The notes: a model not told the origin generated them from the letters alone. Counted from the stretch's first letter, positions 14,697-27,055 are shown. The stretch is 64,000 nucleotides of DNA from Diphasiastrum complanatum (GCA_029204225.1 CM055108.1:20591644-20655643), one strand, 5' to 3'. A program made the numbers and translations.

Positions 14697-15511
14697 TTAG
14701 GGAGCCTTTTCCAGTTGTTGGCCCTTCGCATCTTCGGCATCACGGATCTTTCGATGAGTTTCTACAACTGTACGGACGAAACGAGACCACAGATGGCTGC
14801 ATGTTGTGGATTGCAAGCGGATTGGGCCAAACGCCAGGTGCATATTTTCAAGAAAGCACCTTGTGTACCATCGTTCCAGCCTCGCTATATTAACAAATAA
14901 TGTTGAGGGCAAGCTATGGTAGGTCCGGTATAAGGGAATCCGATCCACGATGGCTGTCATTTTGAAGGTTTTATTTGGGTCAAAATAGTACTCTCCAAAA
15001 CACATATCCCACCTGGTATCCACTTTGGCAGTTGTCAGTAAGATCTCCACATTGTAGTAGGCATCCAGTACGATGGGATTTGGAGAGTTAGCCGTGTCGA
15101 TCAGGAAGTGGTTGAGCGCTCTTTGGAAATCGATGGCCATGCTCCAACCCTTTTCTACCTTTATGATTGGCCAATTATATGCCCCGACGCTTGGAGTTTT
15201 CAACGTTGACCAAGCTCGCCTTCTAGGCATGGGGTGGTACGATGGATCTGTCCGTAATTCTGTCGGTGCCATCAGATATTCTTTAACTAACTCTGGCTTG
15301 AGCAGAAGTACCGCTTTCCTCCACTCTGGTTGAGGATGCAAGAGTGAGAGGATATCTGCCGGTTTTTTCTTGAGTAGCTCCTCAAGCTTTTCTGGTAGTT
15401 TATAGTCGCCCCTTGTCGTGACATTTGGATATTTGGCTTCGAAGAACGCCGACTATTTTGAGTCAAGTACTGAAAAAACTTTATTATACTAGTGTTTGTG
15501 CACCGCCACAA
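14697..15511 (-). CDS. Unrecognised ORF, retrotransposon-associated by position
   Basis: A 214-residue frame opens on the - strand (stop at 14697). Upstream it is continued in another frame by charged sequence (FEAKYPNVTTRGDYKLPEKL), so the original protein was longer than 250 residues and is frame-broken near 15330-15430. Visible features: Trp-rich central part (WRKAVLLL, AYNWPIIKVEKGW, TRWDMCFGEYYFDP), a Cys/His-poor body and a polar C-terminus. I do not recognise the family. It lies immediately downstream (in - sense) of the gypsy element and could be a second accessory ORF of a related element or a captured host gene piece. Confidence 0.4.
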
Positions 15512-15544
15512 GATCAGGGAGGTTATTTATTGGGCGAGGAGGAA

Positions 15545-16113
15545 CGGTATATGTCATACTATACCAACAGGGTTAATATAGATTTTATAGTAAATAATGT
15601 CGTTTCCACAGAGGACAACGTTAGAAAGTTATGTTTTTGGTACAATTTATGACAACTGGTTTCGAGTGTTATTTTGGTTGTCGACAAACATTAAAAAATA
15701 ACCAGTATTGCTTATGTTTGGGATGGGTAATGTTAATAAATTCAGAACAACAATCTGGCCTCTATCGAATCGAATGAAGAGCGTTCTACAGATGAGATGT
15801 TATTAAAGTAGTACATCAGTACTACACTATGGCTGATCAAAGTGTCAACAGAGAATCGAGAATTGTTCAATGTATTTGCAATTGTGCAGACAATTAATTA
15901 ATCGCGTTCGCGAACTATTCGTTTCTAGATAGAAGTCCTCAACAACTAAAGCCCAGCTTAATTGTTAAAGAACACGAAGAGTTTAAGAATACGTTAGAAA
16001 CTTATGTCAATGCAAATCAAGAAAACAGATCACAGACTCAATTTTTCAGATATGGACTGTCATCTCATATGTATACATACAGCTTCATTCAATGATCGTG
16101 CTAGACTGTACCA
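15545..16113 (-). repeat. gypsy 3' LTR
   Basis: About 569 bp, matching 23176-23718 with substitutions and small indels. The inner end is TGGTACAG in element sense. The outer end reads TACCG where the partner has TACCA, a one-base change in the terminal dinucleotide. Confidence 0.8.
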
Positions 16114-17980
16114 GCAGCTAGCTTTTGATCTTCCATTTGTTGCTTTTGATTCAACAGCTCCTGTTCGAGCTGGTCAATCTTCACGACAGCCTCCAAGAAT
16201 TCTCGATGGTCTGAGGCTCTGGTGCAAGCAAGCACAGCTTGGAGTTGCTGTGTGAGTTCATCAATTCGAAGCAGGGCCTGAAGGTAGTCATCGTGTGCAT
16301 CAGGCCCACTGCAAGATGGGGCGACGTCACTGAAGAGCTCCTTCAGCTCCGTCAACTCTTCGACAAGAGCCTTCGCATCCTCGAGCGGTTGTAAGAACTC
16401 GAGTCGAAAATTTTTGAGCATTTGGCCTTGGAGCTGGTTCAGCTTCATGAGATCGACAATGATTGACCCTGCAGTGGTGCTCAGAGACATAGCAGCTTCT
16501 GTCTTTAGTCTTGTCATTCGCTCCTCCTGTAATTGTTTCTGGAGCGCGACATTATGTTGATTTGCAGCCAAAATTTGCTGTTTCAAAGAATCGTTTTGAG
16601 TCTGAAAATTGTCAACCTGAATCGTCTTATTGGTCTGCTTCAAAGAATCAACTTTCTTTATTAAAGTCTGAAGCTGTGTTTCGAGAGAACGATGTTGTTC
16701 GATCAGCTTCGTGTTGTCTGATTTGAGCGAATCGATCTTCTCGAAGGACTCCTTCAGAGAGTCTAGTTTTCTCTGAGGTGATAAGTTGCATCGTGAGTTG
16801 ACGATGGTACTTGTCAAACTCATATACTTCAACCACTAGATTCTTGGCTTTCTCTATCATGGATCGAAACCACTGGGACTGGTCGTCTGGTTCTTCTTCA
16901 TCTGCCACAGGTGCCCCAGTGTCGCCTTCAGCAGCAATTCGTCCCTTGTCTGATGTATCGGACAAGGTTGCATCATCCTCAGAGGTGGATGCGCTCGACT
17001 GCTTCTGAGATGTGGAAGCAGATGCTGGCTTTGAAGAATCAGCAGTAGCAGCAGCTCCATCGGTTTCCATTGTTACAACTTCACTCTCCATAGCAGTGGT
17101 GGCTGCTACTTCGATTGCTGGTGCAGCATTGGATGTAACCGGAATAGGTACAGAGATGAGGCTAGAAAGAGCAATTGGCTTGGGAGCCAACATCCTTCCC
17201 GTCAGCAGTAGTTTCTCTGTCTCGGTCAAAATTTAAAAATGAACGCACAAGCGAGAAACATGGGCTCCGACTCCAGAAAACTTCTGATGTTTGATCCACC
17301 GCAAAAAAGCTTTGTATGTGATAATGTCGAAGCACACTAGATTACCCGCAAGTGCATCCAATATATAACCAAAATTTTGTATTGATATTGTCGCATCCAC
17401 ATCCGTCAAAAATATTGCTTGATTTGCATATCTACAAAATAGTTTGAATGTGGCATCTCAGATCATACCCCTTCGTGGGTACGAAGCAGTTGCTTAGGAA
17501 ATGGGCAGCTTCATCCACCGAATCTTTATTTGTTGCAACCAGCTTTCCATCCAATGGTAGTCCGAGGGCTGTGCAAAACAAATCTTCAGAGATGGTGAAG
17601 AATTTTCCTCGTACATGAACTTTGAATTTCTCCTCCAAAATTGAATGTATAGAGTTCACAAACTCAGTACTGACTTCAGAGAGGATGATGGAGGGGTCCA
17701 CTTTCAAATCACCCAACCTGCATCGATCCAAAAAGGACTGGATGGATGCCAGGCGGATTCTTGCACGTGCTTTCCAGATGATAGTAGAGTTAGAACCTGA
17801 TCCGGAAGCCATTGTTCGAATGTTTAACGATAGCTCCGTAGATCGCAATATCGCAAAAGAGTGCTTTGATCGCAAAGAGAATGAGCGCATGAAAGCATAA
17901 AGTGTAAAGAAGAAAAATGAAAAAAGTGGTGTGGAAGGGATGATGATGTGGCATGGTGACTTGACATCTGCCACTTCCAT
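16101..17980 (-). pseudogene. Third ORF of gypsy element: conserved N-domain plus coiled coil
   Basis: Three collinear - strand frames form one broken ORF. 17432-17980 encodes an N-terminal domain with a polar start (MASGSGSNS) and the phrase KFFTISEDLFCTALGLP, a pattern like the FxISxxxLxxxLGLP motif of plant retrotransposon accessory proteins. It continues frameshifted between 17432 and 17229. 16648-17229 is Ala/Ser/Thr/Asp/Glu-rich and probably disordered. 16101-16832 is a long Leu/Gln/Lys coiled coil (SLKESFEKIDSLKSDN, QQLQAVL, VVKIDQLEQELLNQ). The last codons and the stop lie inside the 3' LTR. The role is unknown; env-like and gag-like roles have been proposed for such ORFs in related elements. 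Confidence 0.6.
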
Positions 17981-18584
17981 TTATGGAGAACGTGCATGGC
18001 TCAGTGTTTGAAACTATAATTTTTCAGATCGATCTTTAATGACGAAAGACCGTTTGTGAAAAGAAAAAATAAATTAAGGAGAAACAATATCTATGAGCGT
18101 ACACGCGTGTGAATGATGATCACGTGGCCATAATCTTTAATGGAGGGATACAAAAAGTAGGTCGAGAGATTTTTGAAAGATTCTCAAAAATATGCTAGAA
18201 AGATTCTAAAAAGTTTAGCGAAACTTTCTCGAAGGATCTTAAAAAAATGATACAGAAACTCACGAAAATTTCTCGAAAATTTTAGCAACATACTAGAAAA
18301 TTTCTTGAAAAACTGGAGATAATGCTAGAAAAGATTCTAGAAAAATTCTCAAAAACGATTTACGAAAATTTGATTAACAAATTTAGTGTTGCAAAAAAAT
18401 CTCGAAAAGTTTTTGAAAATACTTTTAAAATGATATTGAAAGATTGAGAGGTCAAGAAAATTTCACGAAAATAAATAAATAAAAGAAAAGTCGCGAAAAA
18501 ATTTAGACAAGATAAAAGAAAGTTCGCAATTAATTTCAAAAAAATACTAGAAAATAATAAGAATAAAATAAATAAAAATTCTGG
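17981..18584. other. A-rich spacer with recurring tctagaaaa-type motifs
   Basis: Between pol and the third ORF. Phrases of the type gaaaatttctcgaaaa, agattctcaaaaa and tagaaaattct recur irregularly over about 450 bp. No frame is open. It may hold splice or promoter signals for the third ORF, but I cannot show this. Confidence 0.45.
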
Positions 18585-21186
18585 TCAAAGATAGTATTTC
18601 TTCAGTCTGAACCCATTAATACGTGTCGGTAATAGTTCACCTTCAAGTAATTGAAGTTGCACAGAACCATTGTCAAACACCTCTATGACTTTATAAGGTC
18701 CAAGCCATCGCATATGGAGTTTTCCAGGAAACTTTTGATGGCAACTATCATATATCAGCACATAATCATCAGCTTTAAGATCACATTTTTTTATGTGATT
18801 GTCATATTTCTTCTTTCTTTGTTTTTGGATTTCCTCCGTTAGTTTTTGTGAAGTCTTTCGAGCTTCAGCTAGTTCTTCAATATTAGTCAACCTTTCGTTT
18901 AAACATTCTGCATCTGTTCGTTGAGCTCGAATACGAAAGGTTTTCACCTCAATTCAATCGGCAAAATAGGATGCATACCATATGTAAAAAAATATGGTGT
19001 CTATTTCGTCGTGATTTTCTCTGTGTTGCGATAAGCCCAAAGAACTGATGGTTATTTCTGATCTCAATCCGTTGCATGTGCAATAGTAATTTTAGTCAGG
19101 ATCTTACATAAGATTCCATTAGCTCTTTCTGTCAACCTGTTTGCTTTTGGATTATACGGTATAGTTTTTCTGTGTTTGATCAGGAAATAAGTTGTCAGCA
19201 ACCGTATAGCGTCATTTAAAAAATGTGTACCTCGGTCACTTACTAGTTCGAGTGGACAACCATATCTTGTGATTATACTTTTGAATAAGAACGTCGTGAT
19301 AGTTTTCGCATCGTTTCGTTTCGTCGCCTCTGCTTCAACGTTCTTGGTAGCATAATCCGTTGCAACTAGAATATAACGACATTTTGTATGTCGGGTAACA
19401 AGTTTGATTGGACCGACAAAGTCAATCCCCCACTTCTCAAATGGTGCAAGGGGCAGGATTGGTGTCAACGGCCAATTCATTGCTTTTGTAGGCTTACCAG
19501 ATATCTAGCATGGATCAAATGAACGAATAAAATTTGATACATCCTTGAACATTGTTGGCCACCAATACTTGGCAGTCAATATCTTATTAACTATATTCTT
19601 CAAAGCAAAATGTCCACCAATATCTTCTGAGTGTAAGACTTTAACGACCTTTTTAATGTCTTCAGTTTTGAGACATCTTCGTAGTTGATGGTCAGCAACA
19701 AGCTTGTACAGAACGTTGTTAATAATTGTATAAGGTACTATCATATATTGAGAAATTGTCTTTTGCTCCAAATCGTAACCATCTGGATATATCTGATCCT
19801 TAAGATAAGTAATAATATCAGAATATAGCGAATTTGTAGATGAAATCTCGAATAAATGTTCGTCTGGAAAATCATCATTGATAGGGTCTTCAGTTTTTCC
19901 GGTGCTGAGTCGCGATAGATAATTAGCATTCGTATGATATTTTCCTTGACGAAGCTCTACTTGATAAGTAAATTCATGTAGAAGTAGAACCCATCGAACA
20001 ATTTGTCCTGATAGATCTGGTTTATTTACAAGATACTTAAGAGCATAATGATCCACATGAAAAATAAATGCATATCCCAGCAAATAATGTCGAAATTTTT
20101 TAACAGTGAAAATCATGCCAAGTGCTTCCCTTTCTATAGCCGAATAATTTTTCTCTGATGCACTGAGTTGTCGACTCGCATAATAAATGGGATGATCCTT
20201 CTTCTGGTCATCCTTATGGCTTAGACAGATGCCAATAGCAAATGCAGAAACATCCACATAACTATGAAATAAAATAGCCCAGTTGGATGGTCGAGAATAG
20301 GAACTTTGATCAACCTTTGCTTAAGATCTTCGATTGCTTTATGCTGTTCATTCGTCCTTAAGTATTCCACTTGTTTCTTCAGTAGACGTGTAAGAGAGGC
20401 AGCAATAGAAGCATGATTTTGAATAAATCTCCTGTAATAGCCAACATGTCCTAAGAAAGCTCTTAGTTCACATAAATTGGTTGGTATCTGGAGATTCTTT
20501 ATAAGCTCGACTTTATCTTTGTCGACTTCTATTCCTCTATTAGATATTCTGTGTCCAAGCAATATTCCTTCTTTCATACCAAAAAAACATTTCTCTGGAT
20601 GATGAAGAGATAAACAAGTATCTCGACACCGTTGCAATGTTAACTTTAACTTCTGTAGGTGTGTCTTTATATCACTGTATACACAAAAATCATCAATAAA
20701 TATTTCAAGAAAAGTTCTCAGAAAGGCAGCGAAAATTAACATCATTATTCGTTGAAAAGTCACTGGTGCGTTACAAAGACCAAAGGGCATTTTGTTGTAG
20801 GCATAAGTGCCCCAATTCGTAGTGAATGTGGTCTTTGAACGATCCTCCTTTCGCACTCCAACCTCATTATATCCAGAAAAGCCGTCACAGAAACTGTAAC
20901 TCTCTTGACCAGCAACCTGATCTAGGATGGAATCAGTGAGAGGCAGAGGATGATGGTCCTTCCTTGTGGCAGCATTGAGTTTGCGAAAATCCTGGCATAT
21001 TCGTATTTCGCCAGTCTTCTTCTTTGGGACGACAACAATGGGTGAGACCCATTCACTACTTAAGACAGGATAGATTATACCTGTCTTAAAGGTGCTTGTT
21101 AAGTTCGTCCTTAACCATGAGAGAGTACTTAGAATTGAGACGATACTGTCTCTGTCAAATAGGTACAACATCTTCCTTAAGATCAA
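18585..21186 (-). pseudogene. gypsy pol: RT, RNase H, integrase
   Basis: RT (20221-21186) has VSPIVVVPKKKTGEIRICQD, MPFGLCNAPVTFQR and the catalytic box FIDDF, an accepted variant of YVDD. RNase H (19505-20257) starts MDVSAFAIGICLSH and has SAIEREALGMIFTVKKFRHY. The integrase zinc region (GGHFALKNIVNKIL...YWWPTM) follows. The integrase core (19064-19480) has WGIDFVGPI, VSDRGTHF and YNPKANRLTERANGIL, so all three catalytic acids are present. A stop at about 19505 separates zinc region and core, and another lies near 19064. 18585-18947 is the C-terminal domain (MRWLGPYKVIEVFDNGSVQL). RNase H and RT overlap in different frames near 20240, a frameshift. Confidence 0.88.
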
Positions 21187-21871
21187 TTCGGTGCTCTCCG
21201 AATTCTATAGGTATACCCTTCAAATCGTCGGACGACCAGACAAAAATGTCTTGATACTCCTTCAATAGTTCAGTGAATTCCACTAACTCCGATTCTCCAA
21301 GTGACTTTGAAACATGCACAAATTTGCCAGGTGCAAGTTCAATCTGTTCAGTAGAATCTAGTAAAATGATACATTCTGTCATACTGGCCTTGGAATGGCC
21401 ATGAATTTCGTGCATGGTTGACTCCGCAGATGTTTTCTTGTCGTCAACCTGGTTCTTGTTACCAAATTCGTGTTCAGATTCATCACTCGAATCGTCAGAC
21501 TCTTTCGAGTTCGTGTCACGACTCCAGGTTATGATTTGTTCTGTTGGCTTACCTTGGTTATTGGTCTCACCAGTCTGAAATCTCAGCTCTCTGGATTTCC
21601 AATGTACACTTGCGTTTGATTAATAAAGCCAAGGTCGTCCAATCAGCACAGAATAGGATGACAAACCGAGTGGTTTGATAACAATGAAATTCATTGTAAA
21701 TGGCTTGGCTTGAATGTAGACAGTGACATCCTTCAGTTCTCCAACATGTTTTCGTCGTATTGAATCAACTAACTTGATGTTTCGTTGTGTCGGTTGAATG
21801 TTAGTAAGCCCCAGAGCATGAGCTGTGTCTTCTGTTATTATATTCACACTAGAATCAGAGTCAATTGGCAC
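21155..21871 (-). pseudogene. gypsy protease and linker to RT
   Basis: 21620-21871 encodes a retropepsin-like domain: PIDSDSSVNIITEDTAHALG, then YSVLIGRPWLY. The expected D-S/T-G active-site triad reads DSD, which would abolish activity if it is not a sequencing error. 21155-21415 is the acidic linker (ELVEFTELLKEYQDIFVWSSDD) that precedes RT in many Ty3/gypsy elements. Confidence 0.75.
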
Positions 21872-22049
21872 TTTTTCGATCAGGCATCCGCAATGGTAAT
21901 ATCAATCTCATGTGCACCAAGATCACCTAAATCGATAGACAAAACACCAGCATCTGGCAGACTTTTTAATTCTTTTTGGGCACAGAAAGGCCTTTCAGTT
22001 GCTTTCTGTAATAAATGTTATCTGCCAACAGCTGTATTTGACATTCACA

Positions 22050-22962
22050 GTAGTGCAGTCTTCCTTAGTGTGTCCAAAAGTTCCACATTTCGTACACCAC
22101 ACTCCTGAGTTGGAAGAAGTTGCTTTTGGTCTTTTATCTGCAACTTCAGAGATCTACACTTTCAAATCATTAAACTTTTTATTAAGGTCAACCATATTAT
22201 CTTCCAAAGCTTTTCAACTTTAGAAGTTGACGACGTATCCTCGACAACTTTCGTGTCATCCTTTCGTTTAGTTCATCATTTATTCTTTCTCTCTCCTTTG
22301 TCAGCTTCTGATTCTAATGAATCGTTGCTTTCAGATTCCGAGCTTGAAGAACTGGTACTTGAATCAGAATCGGAATCTTCATCGCTGTCACTAGAATCAG
22401 TCTTCGACTTTCGAGATTTCTTAGTCGATCGTCGCTTTCGTGCTAGTTTCGAGTTCTCAAAATTTTCGGCACTAGCTATTACTGCTGCTAAGGAGGTCAT
22501 GTCCCCTAGTCTGCAATACCGATCAATCTTTGGTGGTAAACCAGCCAAAAACCATTCGATCTGCATATCTATGGGATATACACCGGTTAGTTTTTCTATG
22601 AGATTTTTAACCTTTCGTGTATATTTGCGAAGGGATTCTTTACTCTTCTTCTGAACATTATTCAGACGTCCAAGAATTCTAGATTTGTAACTGATCTCTC
22701 TGAACTGGTTTAGAAACGCATCTTTCAGCAAGTACCAGGTTCCTACGGGGCCTGGTTCAACTTGACTGTACCATATGCGCGTCTGCTTTCTTAGCAGACC
22801 AGGGAAAATTTGTAGTTTGTCTACATCAGTTCCCTCGTTATTCGCATTAGCGATTGATTCGAATTGTGAGACATAGCTATCTGCATCATCGGAAGAAGTC
22901 CCTTTAAAATAATTGTATTTAATTTTAGAGATAGAAGTGAAACATGCAGCATGACCCTCCAT
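22050..22962 (-). pseudogene. gypsy gag with zinc knuckle
   Basis: The gag frame (22276-22962, 228 residues from its Met) has the Retrotrans_gag pattern: WYSQVEPGPVGTWYLLKDAF, LNQFREISYKSRILGRLNNV, YTRKVKNLIEKLTGVYPI. It ends in a Lys/Arg block and a long Ser/Asp/Glu tract. After a frame change the CCHC knuckle CTKCGTFGHTKEDC lies at about 22060-22105. The Met at 22962 is the first in frame after the leader. Confidence 0.85.
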
Positions 22963-23152
22963 ACCGAAGCTAATTAGGAGCTCAAGTAACTAGGCAGTGA
23001 TTTCGTCTAGATTTCTTCGACTAGTATTCTCACTTTGTCTTCGTAAAAATTCCTCTCTAAGCTTACGATATTGTTCTAATCTGGATTCTCTATCTGACAT
23101 ACACTAGAGATGAAGATGGATTTGTCACATTTCTTATAACTTTCCTAAACTA

Positions 23153-23170
23153 TCCCCGACAACAGCGCCA
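23153..23170 (-). promoter_or_regulatory. Primer binding site, tRNA-Asp-like
   Basis: The - strand reads TGGCGCTGTTGTCGGGGA five bases inside the 5' LTR. It matches the plant tRNA-Asp complement as I remember it at all but two positions, both C-to-T. The assignment to tRNA-Asp rests on that memory. Confidence 0.7.
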
Positions 23171-23175
23171 AAAAT

Positions 23176-23718
23176 TGGTATATGTCGTACTATACCAACA
23201 GGATTAATATAGATTTTATAGTAAATAATGTCGTTCCCACAGAGGACAACGTTAGAAAGTTATGTTTTTGGTACAATTTATGACAAGTGGTTTCGAGTCT
23301 TATTCTGGTTATCGACAGACATTAAAAGGTAACCAGTATTACTTATGTTTGGGATGGGTAATGTTAATAAATTCAGAACAACAATCTGGCCTCTATTGAA
23401 TCGAATGAAGAGCGTTCTACAGATGAGATGTTATCAAAGTAGTACAACAGTACTACACTCTGACTGATTAAGGTGTCAACAGAGAATCGAGAATTGTTTG
23501 ATGTATTCGCGACTGTGCACAATTAATTAATCGCGTTCGCAAACTATTCATTTCTAGACAGAAGTCCTCAACAACTAAAGCCCAACTTTTAGAATACGTT
23601 ATAGACTTATGTCAATGCAAATCAGGAAAATAGATCAGAGACTCAATTCTTGAGACAGGGACTGTCATCTCATATGTATACATACAGCTTTATTCAATGA
23701 TCGTGCTAGAATGTACCA
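23176..23718 (-). repeat. gypsy 5' LTR
   Basis: 543-bp partner of 15545-16113. In element sense it begins TGGTACATTC and ends CATATACCA, a perfect TGGTA/TACCA terminal pair. Confidence 0.8.
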
Positions 23719-25760
23719 AAGATAGTCGTTATTCGAGTGTCAAAAAGAAAGTATTCGCGACAGATGAATAAGATGATTTTAAGACAGTTCTTTAGAGCAT
23801 GCTTTATGGAAACACAACAAATGACTGTAATGCACTAGAGCGTCTGTCTAATCAGAGAGTAATTCATGAAATGCATTAGAGATTGTTAGCAGACTCAAGA
23901 TCACTCACACTCAATAGTGTAGAGAACAGAGATAAGAGAGAATAACTCATACTTAACCAGCTCATATCTTCAGATTCGAGTATATCATGCCATATTTATG
24001 TTGATATTCAATATTTAAAATTTTCGTGGCATCACAGTGGAAGTTGATGGAGGATCAAATTTGGGGGGTGAAGAGGAGGTGAGAGGTGGTGAAGAAACAC
24101 GAGGAGAAGAACTGGCACGAGGTGGTTAGGTGGCTTGAGATGGTGAGATGGCGCAAAGAGGAGTTGCAAGCTTGAGAGCAGACATATTAGGATCGATCGG
24201 AAGGGAGGTGGTGTCTCCGGCCTATAAGGCGTACTGAAGATCTTGGTTGAAGGTGCGGTCTCCGCCAGTTGGGAGGTCAACGTGAGGAAAAGTTAGCTGA
24301 AGTTGGTGGTAGTCAAAAGTGGAGGCGGATTCGATGAATAGAAAGTCAGATCCGACACGGATGCTTGCTGGATGGATCTTGGACAATGGCATTATAATGT
24401 GCCAAAGGTCGCGTTATAGCAGATGATGAGCATGGTTGGATGATATTGATGGCAGTCATGATACAGGGCTTTGAGCTCATTATAAGAGAGACAGAGGGCA
24501 TTAGGGAGTGCGGCAGGGGCGGTTTGGCAGTGCTTAATTTGCTCTATGAGGGCGTTAGAAAAGGCTTCTCTGACCTTCTTGGCTGGTACTCTGGTGTGTA
24601 CCATACCTGGTGGTGTTGTGAAGATGAAGGGATGAACGGAGGTGGAACGAAGAGGAGGGGCTGATGCATGTGATCTAGCTCCAATTAGAAGCGTCAATCT
24701 TGCGAAAAATTAATGATGACACAAAGGCCTGCTACAAATCAAAACGGAGGACTCCCGAAAACATCGCAAAAATAGCCGAAATCCTTAACTTGGATAAAGC
24801 CAGTAAGGACAACAAAAACAAAAATATTTCTATTGGCCTCCGATGCAATCTAATAAATATGAATGAGATCCAAATTAGAGAGAGGAAAAGCCGGGAAAGA
24901 CAGAGATAAATAATAAAAAGCTAGTCTAATCAAATACTGAAAAATCAATGGTAAATTGCCATCTAGAGTAGTGAAAAACTTTAGAACGACGTCGAATTGC
25001 TTCTTGATGATTCTCAATCGGCCTTCAACTGCCTTGAGCGCTTGCTCATCTTCTTGGAGCGTGGCACGTAGGGTTGCCAGCTCCGTATCCTTGGTATTGA
25101 GCACAACATCGTGAAGTTTGCGCTAGTCCTAGTAGGTTTGCAGCACCAGGCTAGAATGGTCCTTGTAATACTCGACACGCTTCGTTTGTAGCTTTTGGGC
25201 GGCCGGTGTTTCTTCTTCTGCAGTCGCTACCATTTGATCGAGGGCAACCTAGATGGCTTGCACTTACTGGTCAGCTTGCTAGACCTTCAGCTCCAAGGCC
25301 GCCTGTTGAGTGGCAAAATTGGCCTGGGCTCTCTACAGTCATCTGCTCTGTCGATACGTTGTGCTCTAGTTGGCAGATGTAATCTTTGAGCGACCTCTTG
25401 TTTGTCCTGAGAGATTCTCGCTCTTGCTCCAGCGCGATTTGTTTCAGCAAGAGGTGCTGGCAATCTGATTGATAAGTTTTCCGCGCGGTCTTCTCTTGGA
25501 GGATCTGGGCCTAAAGTGTGGCCACATGCTATTGGTGATATTGAGCTGCTTGCTCTGCTTTCTTCAACTGGCTTGTCAACTGATGGCTAGCTCTCTTTCC
25601 TCTCTTTCTCTCTCTCTTGGTTCAGCCGCGCGACCTGATCAATCAAGGCCTGCAGTGTTTGCCCCGCCTCCAATTGACCGTGAGACTGCTCAGTAGCTCG
25701 TTCAGAGAGCATCTGGTGGAGTTGTTGCGGGAGACCCGTTAAGGCAGTCTAGCAACCCAG
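23719..25760 (-). pseudogene. Decayed coiled-coil ORF region
   Basis: On the - strand several short frames from 25740 down to 24032 read as one decayed protein. A Gln/Glu/Leu-rich coiled-coil part contains QIALEQERESLRTNKRSL and ELATLRATLQEDEQALKAVE. A second piece at 24392-24697 has MVHTRVPAKKVREAFSNALI. A Pro-rich stretch lies at 24032-24280. The composition resembles the third ORF of the gypsy element at 16-18 kb, but I see no long exact match. Possibly the remains of a related element into which, or next to which, the gypsy element landed. Confidence 0.4.
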
Positions 25761-26576
25761 AGACTGAGTATCCTAGCTGGCTTTTCTCCCAACAAATATT
25801 ATTAGATGATATTTTTTATCCCATATATGTGCTAGGTAGCAGTTTATACAATTTTGTGTGGCGCTAGTAAAGACACAAAAACTCTTTGTCGTAGCAAGGA
25901 GGTTTCAAGATAGGGACTGTAGCTAGGGCCTCTTTCAGATCTTTAAAAGCTATTCTAATTCCATACTAGATCTTTCTTTAACAATCAATTAAAAATAAGC
26001 TCTGGTCGCGTAAGTCATTACATAGGGTCTATACTACCCAATACTTCTCAAAAAAAGGTTGTAACTGTGTGATCGTGGTTGGAGCCATCAAAGCTAGGAG
26101 AAATTTGAGATAGCATGGCCTAATAGTACCCCATATCTAACTTAAAAATTTTCACCTTCAAGTAACTTAAAAAATTCTTTTGCAAGTTCTAGAATGATTA
26201 GCAAATATAGAAAACTTGTCACACAAGCTCTTCAATAATCTCACCTCATTAAGGATTGAAAGAAAATTCAATAAAGTTGAGGTTTCTTGCAATCACACGT
26301 TGTCCAACTAACGTGAAAGAGACATTTAATGCTCCTAATTCTTATGAACATTTACAACCACAGAAATTTCCACAAAAATTTCAACTTCCGTGGAGTAAAG
26401 CTTTTTTGAATCCTCACAACCTTCAAATAAACTTGTAAGATTAGCCAAAGTTGACCAGAAACGTAGGACAAAATTTTAAACTCCCAAAGAAAGTGTTTTT
26501 TTAGTTTTTTTTATTTTTGTAGTATGGTGGAGGGGAGGAGGTCGCCACACAGGTAACAATAGAGGGCTAGGTGAAA

Positions 26577-26603
26577 GTGAGAGAGAGAGAGAGAGAGAGC
26601 GAG

Positions 26604-26646
<43 letters not shown>
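26577..26646. repeat. (GA)n microsatellite, slightly interrupted
   Basis: About 70 bp of GA with two gagc interruptions near 26600. Confidence 0.9.
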
Positions 26647-26650
<4 letters not shown>

Positions 26651-26945
26651 TCAACAATGTAGGAGAAGAGAGTCAACAACATGACTATTTAATTGTTTCA
26701 AATGTGATTTTTTTGTTCCTTATGGTGACATGAAAATTAATCTTTTTCATTTTTTTAATGATGGTGTGAAATTTTTTTCCATCCTTGCCGAAAACTTGAA
26801 AACCCACATGGACTGACAATGGACACAATAAAAATACAAGATATTAGAAGCAAATTGTAATCTCTGTGTACTAGGTATCCGCCATCAGGAGGCAGGCTAC
26901 TTGCTGTAGCACCCCCCGAGCCGCTGGAGTGGGTGGCCACAACAA

Positions 26946-27055
26946 GTAGCCTACCGTTGAATGACAAATACCATATGTAGCAATTGCAGATCTATGGTGG
27001 AGATGAAAAAACGGCAAATACCATATGTAGCAGTTGCAAATCTATGATGGAGATT
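26946..27055. repeat. 56-bp tandem duplication
   Basis: The phrase aaataccatatgtagca, followed by ttgca and atctatg and ending in gatggagat-like text, occurs twice in a row with few changes. Confidence 0.8.

Larger units (their letters stand above)
15545..23718 (-). mobile_element. Ty3/gypsy retrotransposon with extra 3' ORF
   Basis: Two direct repeats with TGGTA...TACCA ends (15545-16113 and 23176-23718) bracket gag, protease, RT, RNase H, integrase (order diagnostic of Ty3/gypsy) and a third coding region between integrase and the 3' LTR. The primer site differs from the plant tRNA-Asp complement by a few bases. A tRNA-Asp-type primer site and an extra ORF are known from the plant Tat/Athila/Ogre branch, so I place it there by inference. 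No matching 5-bp target duplication is visible (AGGAA left, AAGAT right). Coding parts are broken by frameshifts. Confidence 0.85.
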
